Positions 1 through 6,033 of a stretch of DNA of 19,749 bases are shown here, one piece after another. The notes below the pieces were generated by a model. The model was given only the letters and a program-made list of their open reading frames with translations, was not told the origin of the DNA and searched no databases. Both the position numbers and the translations under genes were made by a program. The stretch spans positions 23,037 to 42,785 of the forward strand of contig DEQC01000022.1 of the NCBI GenBank assembly GCA_002359055.1, read 5' to 3'. This DNA is from Flavobacteriales bacterium UBA3376. GTDB lineage: Bacteria; Bacteroidota; Bacteroidia; Flavobacteriales; Weeksellaceae. Position 1 is the stretch's first letter. Each line of letters begins with the position of its first letter.

Positions 1-3
1 AAA

Positions 4-210
4 ATGAAAATTTATAAATTCAAAACAAATATCAATTGTGAAGGCTGTGTAGGTGGGGTTACACCTTTTTTGAACAAATTAGAAAATACTGAATGGGAAG
101 TAGATATAGAAAATTCGGATAAAATTCTAACGGTAAAAACTCAGGATAAATCAGAAGAAGACATAGTGAAAGCCGTTAAAAAAGCGGGATTTGAAATAGA
201 AAAAATTTAA
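4..210 (+). CDS. Small HMA-domain metal-binding protein (copper chaperone-like)
   Basis: A 68-residue protein that is a single heavy-metal-associated (HMA) domain. The metal-binding CxxC is C12-E-G-C15 in the usual loop after the first beta strand, followed by a helix (about 16-27) and two further strands with a second helix (KAVKKAGFEIEKI at the end). HMA proteins of this size bind Cu(I) or similar soft metals in the cytoplasm and pass them to P-type ATPases or sensors. No ATPase or CopY-type regulator is visible here, so the partner is unknown. The ATG start lies only 3 bases inside the window, so its promoter is outside. The next gene is 54 bp downstream on the same strand. The domain call is firm; metal identity is inferred. 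Confidence 0.85.
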   Translation: MKIYKFKTNINCEGCVGGVTPFLNKLENTEWEVDIENSDKILTVKTQDKSEEDIVKAVKKAGFEIEKI

Positions 211-264
211 TTTTTTTTGTAACGAATACTTTTCATTGACTACTAATTAGGTAAACATCAAATC

Positions 265-1023
265 ATGAAAAAGTTATTCATTCTAACTGCTTTAATTATA
301 AGCACTTTAGCATTTTCACAAGAAAAGAAACAATTTTTAGAAATTGATTATCAATTGGAAATGGTAATGGATTTTGATCAAATCATTTCTAATGTACCTT
401 CAGAATATAGAGCGATGGTAGAAGAGCCATTGCGTCAAGAATTGAACAAAGGAATTTTTATCGATTATAAGTTAAAAACCAATGGAACAGAATCCGAATA
501 CAAAATGCAGGAAAAGATCAGCAATGATCAAAGTCCTTCGGGCATGATTTTGTCTCAAATTTCTGCCATGGACAAAGAACCGCTTTACAAAGATATCGAT
601 CAGCAATATTTTTTAAAGCCATACAATGTTGGTAGAGCTTATTTGGTAAAGGATTCTTTGGCGGATTTCCAATGGAAAATCACAAGAGAAAAAGAGCAAA
701 TCGCTGGATTTGATACTTATAAAGCAACAGGAGTTATGAATGACTCAATCGCCATAACGGCTTGGTACACACCGAAAATCAATATCAAAGATGGACCTGA
801 TAGAATTTGGGGATTGCCAGGTTTAATTTTGAAAACCGAATTCGAAATGATGGGTTCTACCATGATTACAACTGCTATAAATGTTGCTGTTAAAGAAGAA
901 GAAATCAAAATCGACAAACCTTCGAGAGGTAAAGTTCTGACTGAAAAGGAGTTTTATGAGGAAATGATGGCTATGCAAGAAAAAATGAAAGAAATGTATA
1001 GCGAATCGGTCGAGGTTGATTAA
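265..1023 (+). CDS. GLPGLI family secreted protein
   Basis: A 252-residue protein with a Sec signal peptide (KK, then a hydrophobic stretch ending near residue 18 at AFSQ). The signature GLPGLI lies at residues 183-188 within IWGLPGLILK, which places it in the GLPGLI family of Bacteroidota (TIGR01200 type). These are exported proteins of unknown biochemical role. The region before the motif (about 145-182: W-K-I-T-R-E-K, AGFDTYKA, AWYTP) is the conserved core of the family. The last 30 residues are Met- and Glu-rich and probably helical. The ORF ends just before a strong terminator. I see no TonB-dependent receptor partner of the kind sometimes found with this family. Confidence 0.88.
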   Translation: MKKLFILTALIISTLAFSQEKKQFLEIDYQLEMVMDFDQIISNVPSEYRAMVEEPLRQELNKGIFIDYKLKTNGTESEYKMQEKISNDQSPSGMILSQISAMDKEPLYKDIDQQYFLKPYNVGRAYLVKDSLADFQWKITREKEQIAGFDTYKATGVMNDSIAITAWYTPKINIKDGPDRIWGLPGLILKTEFEMMGSTMITTAINVAVKEEEIKIDKPSRGKVLTEKEFYEEMMAMQEKMKEMYSESVEVD

Positions 1024-1050
1024 ATTAAATTGTCATTATATATCATTTAG

Positions 1051-1081
1051 AAGCACTGTTTCCATCAGTGCTTCTTTTTTT
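1051..1081 (+). terminator. Rho-independent terminator after the GLPGLI gene
   Basis: An 8-bp perfect stem AAGCACTG / CAGTGCTT (1051-1058 and 1066-1073) encloses a 7-base loop and is followed by C and seven T. It ends the plus-strand HMA-GLPGLI unit. The T tract runs into the stop codon of the convergent minus-strand gene (1080-1082). On the minus strand no T tract follows the stem, so it should act mainly in the plus direction. Confidence 0.85.
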
Positions 1082-1379
1082 ATTCGGTCGGGCAACCCAT
1101 ATTGAAAGGTGAACCATATTCATACGGACATTCGTCTTCATCATCAGGAACACCATCCAAATCCGCGTCTGTAGATAACTGTCGATTGAAGGTTTCGGGT
1201 ATATCACTTTCATCTGGACACCCTAAATTAAAAGGCGAGCCATATTGATCAGGACAAGCATCTTTATAATCCGGCACTCCATCTAAATCAGAATCTAAAT
1301 AAGGATCAAAGGCAATCGTTTTTTGCTGTGCACAAGAAATAAAGAAGACAGCAAGAGAGAATAAGATTACTTTTTTCAA
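1080..1379 (-). CDS. Small lipoprotein with two thrombospondin type-3 repeats
   Basis: A 99-residue lipoprotein. The signal peptide ends in the lipobox FISC with C16 as the lipidated cysteine. The mature protein is little more than two copies of the pattern DxDxDGVPDxxDxCPxxxGSPFNxGCP, a calcium-binding thrombospondin type-3 (TSP3) repeat with paired cysteines. It probably sits in the outer membrane. It lies 40 bp downstream of the VIT-VWA-TSP3-OmpA gene on the same strand and shares the repeat type with it, which suggests a common role, possibly a Ca2+-stabilised spacer or partner. A good promoter match (TTG-N17-TAACTTTG, 1415-1442) overlaps the end of the upstream gene, so it may also be transcribed alone. 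Function is unknown. Confidence 0.8.
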   Translation of the reverse strand: MKKVILFSLAVFFISCAQQKTIAFDPYLDSDLDGVPDYKDACPDQYGSPFNLGCPDESDIPETFNRQLSTDADLDGVPDDEDECPYEYGSPFNMGCPTE

Positions 1380-1414
1380 AATTCAAGTATTGATTAATTA
1401 ATTATTTGAATATG

Positions 1415-1442
1415 CAAAGTTACTTGATTGGTATGAAAACAA
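1415..1442 (-). promoter_or_regulatory. Bacteroidota-type promoter for the TSP3 lipoprotein
   Basis: On the minus strand TTG (1440-1442), a 17-bp spacer and TAACTTTG (1415-1422) match the Bacteroidota -33/-7 consensus. The -7 box covers the stop codon of the upstream gene. The predicted start of transcription near 1409 leaves a leader of about 30 nt before the ATG. Confidence 0.5.
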
Positions 1443-3663
1443 CTCTTCTATTTTCGAAATTCTTTTGATCATCACAAATTTCTTGTGGACGACATTCTGG
1501 ATGTTTCAACTCTGTATCGCCTTTCCCAACGATTTTTAGTTGGTTAATATTTACGCCTTTTCTTTTCAAATATTTCACAACGGCTTGAGCTCTGTTGATC
1601 GATAATTTCAAATTATAATCAGAAGAACCCGCAGCGTCTGTGTGACCTTCGACTATAAATTGCTGATTGGGACTATGCTTGATGATTTCTGCTGCTGTAT
1701 CTAATTTCTCAAAAAATTCAGGCTTAATCATATAAGAATCAAAATCGAATTCTATGCCTTCCAACATCCTATTGATTTCTTCAACCATCTTTTCTTCAGT
1801 CGGTCTTGGACAGCCTTTCAAACTCTCTAAACCTTTGTCATAAGGACATTCATCCACCATATTGGGTACACCATCAAAGTCGGAATCGAAATCATTTTGA
1901 AAAGTTAAATCGTTGTTTGGATTGGAATATAAAGAAAACTTTCTACCTTTTTGATTGTTTTCATTGATGTAACCTTCTTGAATAAATGAGGTATAGGGAG
2001 TTGCTATATTCAATTCCTCACCCAATCGAATGATTTCATTTCTATATCTTCCACTTCTGATGCAAGATTGTCCACAACGCTCTTCTTCTTGTAATAAAAA
2101 TTCAACCCTCTCTTTTGCCCAAAGCAATTTTAAAACCGATAAATTCTCATTGGGTTCTGTTTTTTGGATGGTAAATTCTTCGTGATACTTTTCATTTCCA
2201 TTGATTCCAGTCAAAATAAGTTTCGGGTCTCTTCGACCACTGCATTCTTTAGTAATGAAACTCGTGGATTGGCTCGACAAAAATCCGTTGAATTGGTTCG
2301 GGTAAGTATCGTTCAAATTGAGTTGAGTCGATTGTACTTCTATATGTCTCAACAAAGGTTTTCGAATTCTATGATAAAATCTATTCAATTCTGTTTCGGC
2401 ATCAATTCTCTCGGTGATTAAAACCGGCTTGGTTCCTACAGTATTTGCCAATCTTTGAAGTGTTGAACGACCGATTTCATAACCAATTCCAAAAATAAAA
2501 TATTGAGCATAAGATAAATTTTCTCTAAGGCCGAACAACAATTGCCCATCGGGATTGAACATTCCATCGGTCAACAAAACCACTATTCTATTGAATTCAC
2601 TATCGGGTTTATATTCATAAACTTTGGTCAAAGCTTCGTGAAGCTTTGTATCGCCTTTTCCTAATTGAGAATTGATGATTTGTATCGCCAATTGTTTATT
2701 TTCTGAAGTAGCATAAATGGATTGCTCTGAAAGGAAATCACTACTTCCATCGAAAAAAAGAATGTTGAACTTTTCATCTTCGGTCAAATCCATCAAAATT
2801 CTTTTGATAAGTTCCTTGGAAGTATCGATCGGGAAACCGTTCATTGAACCTGAAACATCCATCACGAACACATATTCACGTGGAGCGATTTCCTCAGGAG
2901 TTATCACACTTGGCGGTTCGACCAAGCCCAAAATGTATCGACAATTTCTATCTTCATAAACCAACATACCTGCGTCGGCATTTTCGCCTCTTGAATTGAA
3001 TTCAATTTGAATTTCAGCATCTACACCAATTCCTTCGTAAGAATAAGAAATATAATTGTCTGAAAGTTTATTTTGCGTCACTGGGTGTGGACCAACTTTG
3101 GAGTCATAAATAGGCGTAGCACTGATCAAATCGACTTTATATTTGATGAAATCTGAAACCAAAGTATAATTTTCATCGACCAAAGATGGTAATTTCACTG
3201 ATTTAAATTTCGATTGATGATCAAGGTTTTTCATGTATTTTACGACTACTTTTATCTCCTCACCTATTGGCAAATTAGGTAAATTCAAACTGATAAAATA
3301 GGGATTGTCGCTATAATTCAGCGCGATGTTTTTTCCTCTTCTATTTTCAGCCGCGACTTGTTTTCGGATATTGTTCATATTGCGCATATCCATGGAATAA
3401 ATTCGGTCGGGATAATACACCATTAATTCATACAAAGAAGTATCTAAATTGACAGGAAAGAGATAGTTTGCAGAATTTGCATCATGAATAATAAAAGTTT
3501 GAAAAATTCTGATATCGGCTGTGTGTCCAACTACATTGATTTCAAGGTTTTGTTCAACCAATTGAATTTCACCATTTTCAACAACAATATGCGGAATTGA
3601 TTTCTCTTGTGAGAAAACAATCACGCTCAACAAAATCAGAATAAAAAGTAAAGTTCTCTTCAT
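1420..3663 (-). CDS. VIT / von Willebrand A / TSP3 / OmpA multidomain envelope protein
   Basis: A 747-residue exported protein with a signal peptide (cleavage near residue 18, VFSQ). Domains in order: a VIT domain (about 24-150), a von Willebrand factor A domain (about 264-430) with the MIDAS metal site D269-V-S-G-S273, a linker region with a Cys pair (CGQSC) typical of bacterial VIT-VWA proteins, one TSP3 repeat starting at D593 (DSDFDGVPN, then CP and GCP), and a C-terminal OmpA peptidoglycan-binding domain (about 635-747). The OmpA domain holds GHTDAAG with the key D676 and a following NRAQAV arginine. It probably anchors a ligand-binding VWA head to the cell wall from the periplasm or outer membrane. 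The VIT-VWA part resembles inter-alpha-trypsin inhibitor heavy chains. The start is an ATG. No consensus promoter is obvious in the 96-bp gap to the divergent gene. Confidence 0.88.
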   Translation of the reverse strand: MKRTLLFILILLSVIVFSQEKSIPHIVVENGEIQLVEQNLEINVVGHTADIRIFQTFIIHDANSANYLFPVNLDTSLYELMVYYPDRIYSMDMRNMNNIRKQVAAENRRGKNIALNYSDNPYFISLNLPNLPIGEEIKVVVKYMKNLDHQSKFKSVKLPSLVDENYTLVSDFIKYKVDLISATPIYDSKVGPHPVTQNKLSDNYISYSYEGIGVDAEIQIEFNSRGENADAGMLVYEDRNCRYILGLVEPPSVITPEEIAPREYVFVMDVSGSMNGFPIDTSKELIKRILMDLTEDEKFNILFFDGSSDFLSEQSIYATSENKQLAIQIINSQLGKGDTKLHEALTKVYEYKPDSEFNRIVVLLTDGMFNPDGQLLFGLRENLSYAQYFIFGIGYEIGRSTLQRLANTVGTKPVLITERIDAETELNRFYHRIRKPLLRHIEVQSTQLNLNDTYPNQFNGFLSSQSTSFITKECSGRRDPKLILTGINGNEKYHEEFTIQKTEPNENLSVLKLLWAKERVEFLLQEEERCGQSCIRSGRYRNEIIRLGEELNIATPYTSFIQEGYINENNQKGRKFSLYSNPNNDLTFQNDFDSDFDGVPNMVDECPYDKGLESLKGCPRPTEEKMVEEINRMLEGIEFDFDSYMIKPEFFEKLDTAAEIIKHSPNQQFIVEGHTDAAGSSDYNLKLSINRAQAVVKYLKRKGVNINQLKIVGKGDTELKHPECRPQEICDDQKNFENRRVVFIPIK

Positions 3664-3728
3664 AAATAAAACATTAGCAAGTTAATTAAATTAAAGAGAT
3701 CGGCATACACTCAAAAATAAATTTTACT

Positions 3729-3736
3729 TACATTTG
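3729..3736 (+). promoter_or_regulatory. Possible -7 element for the cupin-like gene
   Basis: TACATTTG matches TAnnTTTG, and transcription would start near 3742, about 18 nt before the ATG at 3760. No convincing TTG lies at the right upstream distance, so this is tentative. Confidence 0.35.
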
Positions 3737-3759
3737 AATTATAATAGATTTTTTGAAGC

Positions 3760-4626
3760 ATGCAATTTAAATTCACTGAAATAGAGAGAGTTTCTGAAAT
3801 TTCTGCAAGTGATTTTCAGAAATATTACGTAAAACCTCAGAAGCCTGTTGTCGTTGAAAACATTACCAACAGTTGGCCTGCTTTTGAGAAGTGGAATTTC
3901 GAATACATCAAAAAAGTTTCTGGTGAAAAAATAGTTCCTTTGTACAACAATGAACCTGTGGATTATACCAAAAAAGTCAATGAGCCAGTTGCACGAATGA
4001 AAATGAGCGAATACATCGATTTGCTACATCAGGGTCCATCTGATCTTAGAATTTTTTTATACAATTTGATGAAAGAGGTTCCAGAATTGCAGAATGACTA
4101 TAAAATGCCAGATTTAGGTTTGAAGTTATTTAAGGGACTTCCTATGTTATTTTTTGGAGGTGAAAATTCAAATGTATTTATGCATTATGATATAGATTTG
4201 GCCAATATTTTACATTTTCACTTTGCTGGAAAGAAAAGATGTATTATAATTTCGCCAGATCAAACCAAATATATGTACAAGATTCCTTATTCTGTGATTT
4301 GTAGAGAAGATATAGATTTCGATCGACCAGATTTTGAAAAGTGGCCTGCATTAAAGAACTTAAAACCTATGGTTGCCGATTTAAGTCATGGAGAAATGCT
4401 ATACATGCCTGAAGGTTGGTGGCACTATATGAAATATATAACTCCTGGATTTTCTATGAGTTTACGCTCACTTGCACATCGACCAAAAAATCTATCTGAA
4501 GCGATTTATAATATTTTTATCATGAGGAATTTCGACAATATTATGAGAAAAATAAAAGGTCAAAAATGGATCGAGTGGAAAGATGAGCAAGCAATTGCAA
4601 GGACAAATAAACTATTGAATTTATAA
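3760..4626 (+). CDS. Cupin-like / JmjC-fold 2-oxoglutarate dioxygenase family protein
   Basis: A 288-residue cytoplasmic protein of the cupin_8 (JmjC-like) family. The Fe(II)-binding facial triad is visible as H142-Y-D144 and H222 (in EGWWH). The segment HFHFAGKKRCIIISP between them is the usual region for 2-oxoglutarate binding by a lysine or arginine. N-terminal KPVVVENITNSWPA is the typical entry motif of the family. Members hydroxylate protein or small-molecule substrates; the substrate here cannot be told from sequence. After the cupin core a C-terminal helical tail (about 245-288) is rich in basic residues. The gene is followed after 63 bp by lptB, which has its own promoter, so the two are neighbours rather than a clear operon. 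Confidence 0.82.
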   Translation: MQFKFTEIERVSEISASDFQKYYVKPQKPVVVENITNSWPAFEKWNFEYIKKVSGEKIVPLYNNEPVDYTKKVNEPVARMKMSEYIDLLHQGPSDLRIFLYNLMKEVPELQNDYKMPDLGLKLFKGLPMLFFGGENSNVFMHYDIDLANILHFHFAGKKRCIIISPDQTKYMYKIPYSVICREDIDFDRPDFEKWPALKNLKPMVADLSHGEMLYMPEGWWHYMKYITPGFSMSLRSLAHRPKNLSEAIYNIFIMRNFDNIMRKIKGQKWIEWKDEQAIARTNKLLNL

Positions 4627-4652
4627 CAAAAATTTAGAAAACAACGTTTGAG

Positions 4653-4683
4653 TTTGTAGCACAAACAATTTGAATTATCTTTG
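4653..4683 (+). promoter_or_regulatory. Strong Bacteroidota promoter for lptB
   Basis: TTTG (4653-4656), a 19-bp spacer and TATCTTTG (4676-4683) form an exact match to the Bacteroidota -33/-7 consensus. Transcription should start about 5-7 bases after the final G, at 4688-4690. That coincides with the ATG at 4690, so the mRNA would be leaderless or nearly so. Confidence 0.7.
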
Positions 4684-4689
4684 AACCCA

Positions 4690-5424
4690 ATGGGAATCGT
4701 ATTAAAAGGACAAGATTTAATCAAGGACTACGGTAGCAAACACGTAGTGAAAGGAGTTACATTTGAGGTTGAGCAAGGTCAAATCATAGGTTTACTTGGT
4801 CCAAATGGAGCTGGAAAAACCACTTCTTTCTATATGATTGTAGGTTTGGTGAAAGCAACTAAAGGAAAAGTTTTTCTTGACAACAAAGACATAACCAATG
4901 ATGCAATGTACAAACGAGCTCAAAAAGGAATTGGTTATTTGGCTCAAGAAGCTTCGGTCTTTAGGAAATTATCTGTGGAAGACAACATTAAATCTGTTTT
5001 ACAGTTTACAAAACTATCTAGAAAAGAGCAACAAATGCGAACAGATGCTCTGATCGAAGAGTTTAGTTTAGAGCATGTTCGAAAAAACAGAGGTGATTTG
5101 TTGTCAGGAGGAGAAAGACGTCGAACTGAAATTGCGAGATGTTTGGCCACAGAGCCTAAATTTATTTTGCTCGATGAACCATTTGCAGGAGTTGACCCAA
5201 TTGCCGTAGAAGACATTCAAAAAATCGTTAGGTCATTGAAAGATAAAAATATCGGAATTTTAATCACCGACCATAACGTATCTCAAACTTTGGCGATCAC
5301 CGATAAAACTTACATCATGTTTGAAGGAAGGATACTTAAAGAAGGATCTCCAGAAGAATTGGCGCAAGACCCTGATGTAAGAAGAGTTTATTTAGGAGAG
5401 AACTTCAAATTCGAAAAGATATAA
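4690..5424 (+). CDS. lptB: Lipopolysaccharide export ABC transporter ATP-binding protein LptB
   Basis: A 244-residue ABC ATPase that powers LPS extraction from the inner membrane with LptF/LptG. Visible motifs: Walker A GPNGAGKTT (37-45), Q-loop Q86 in YLAQEAS, signature LSGGE (138-142) followed by the RRRTEIAR characteristic of LptB, Walker B FILLDEP (158-164, catalytic E163) and switch H195 in ITDHNV. The length is normal for LptB. An in-frame TTG at 4681 would add MNP, but it lies within the -7 box of the promoter, so I take the ATG at 4690. The usual lptA/lptC neighbours are absent, as is common in Bacteroidota. A symmetrical terminator follows directly. Confidence 0.93.
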   Translation: MGIVLKGQDLIKDYGSKHVVKGVTFEVEQGQIIGLLGPNGAGKTTSFYMIVGLVKATKGKVFLDNKDITNDAMYKRAQKGIGYLAQEASVFRKLSVEDNIKSVLQFTKLSRKEQQMRTDALIEEFSLEHVRKNRGDLLSGGERRRTEIARCLATEPKFILLDEPFAGVDPIAVEDIQKIVRSLKDKNIGILITDHNVSQTLAITDKTYIMFEGRILKEGSPEELAQDPDVRRVYLGENFKFEKI

Positions 5425-5456
5425 AAAAAGGCACTTAAAATTTAAGTGCCTTTTTT
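5424..5456. terminator. Bidirectional terminator between lptB and the convergent secreted-protein operon
   Basis: A 10-bp perfect stem GGCACTTAAA / TTTAAGTGCC (5430-5439 and 5441-5450) is flanked by six A on the left and six T on the right. It can end transcription on both strands and serves lptB (+) and the gene ending at 5471 (-). The A tract begins in the lptB stop codon. Confidence 0.9.
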
Positions 5457-5470
5457 CGTTTATACTGCAG

Positions 5471-6016
5471 TTATTCTGTGGTTTTCCAATAGGTCCAAAC
5501 TTCACCATTAAAAACTGCTAATTCCTTGGTAACTGGATCAAAAACCATCAAACCAGGTGAAGGATTGATGATATTTTCATGAGGTGTTTCAACTTTCGGT
5601 AAAACCATGGCTTTATCGGTATCTTCCAAAACCAAAATTCCATTGGTCGAGGTTGGTGTACCGATACTTACTTTTGCACTTTCACTTTCGGTCAAACTCG
5701 ATTGTAAATCTAATCCATCCTCATTGGTAAGCGGATTTATGGTCGTTCCTTCTTCGATGGACAAATCTTTCCAGCCAGAGTCATACTTTACTTTGACTTT
5801 CATTTCTTCCGTATCGAAAACTATGGTTCCATTGACCGCACCATTGGCATCTACGGTCGATGTATTATCGACCCATGGCAATAATAAACCTTTGTTTTGG
5901 TCTCCAAATTCTAAACTAACTGCAGGAGAACTTACATCATCCTTTCCTATTGCTAATTGAGCTTGAACTGCAACAGATGAAAGGAGAATTGTTGATATTA
6001 TGAATATATTTTTCAT
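5471..6016 (-). CDS. Secreted protein made of a duplicated Bacteroidota surface module
   Basis: A 181-residue exported protein (signal peptide ends near residue 19, VQAQ). It consists of two diverged copies of one module, about residues 22-84 and 117-178. Each copy runs [AS]IG, a variable stretch, a KGLLLP or KAMVLP strand, then G-x-[IM]-VFD, a short turn and a closing tryptophan (W82, W174 or W177). This is the module seen in many Bacteroidota surface proteins as KGLLLPR ... GLMVYNT ... W. The same module forms the end of the 818-residue protein encoded 17 bp upstream, so the two products probably belong to one structure. No T9SS sorting domain and no lipobox are visible. Function is unknown; adhesion or filament assembly is a guess from the module. 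Confidence 0.72.
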   Translation of the reverse strand: MKNIFIISTILLSSVAVQAQLAIGKDDVSSPAVSLEFGDQNKGLLLPWVDNTSTVDANGAVNGTIVFDTEEMKVKVKYDSGWKDLSIEEGTTINPLTNEDGLDLQSSLTESESAKVSIGTPTSTNGILVLEDTDKAMVLPKVETPHENIINPSPGLMVFDPVTKELAVFNGEVWTYWKTTE

Positions 6017-6033
6017 TTCAATTGTTTTTTAAA

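Noticed and set aside
4681..4689. TTG start for lptB giving three extra residues.
   Set aside because: It falls inside the -7 promoter box and upstream of the predicted transcript start; the ATG at 4690 fits the family.
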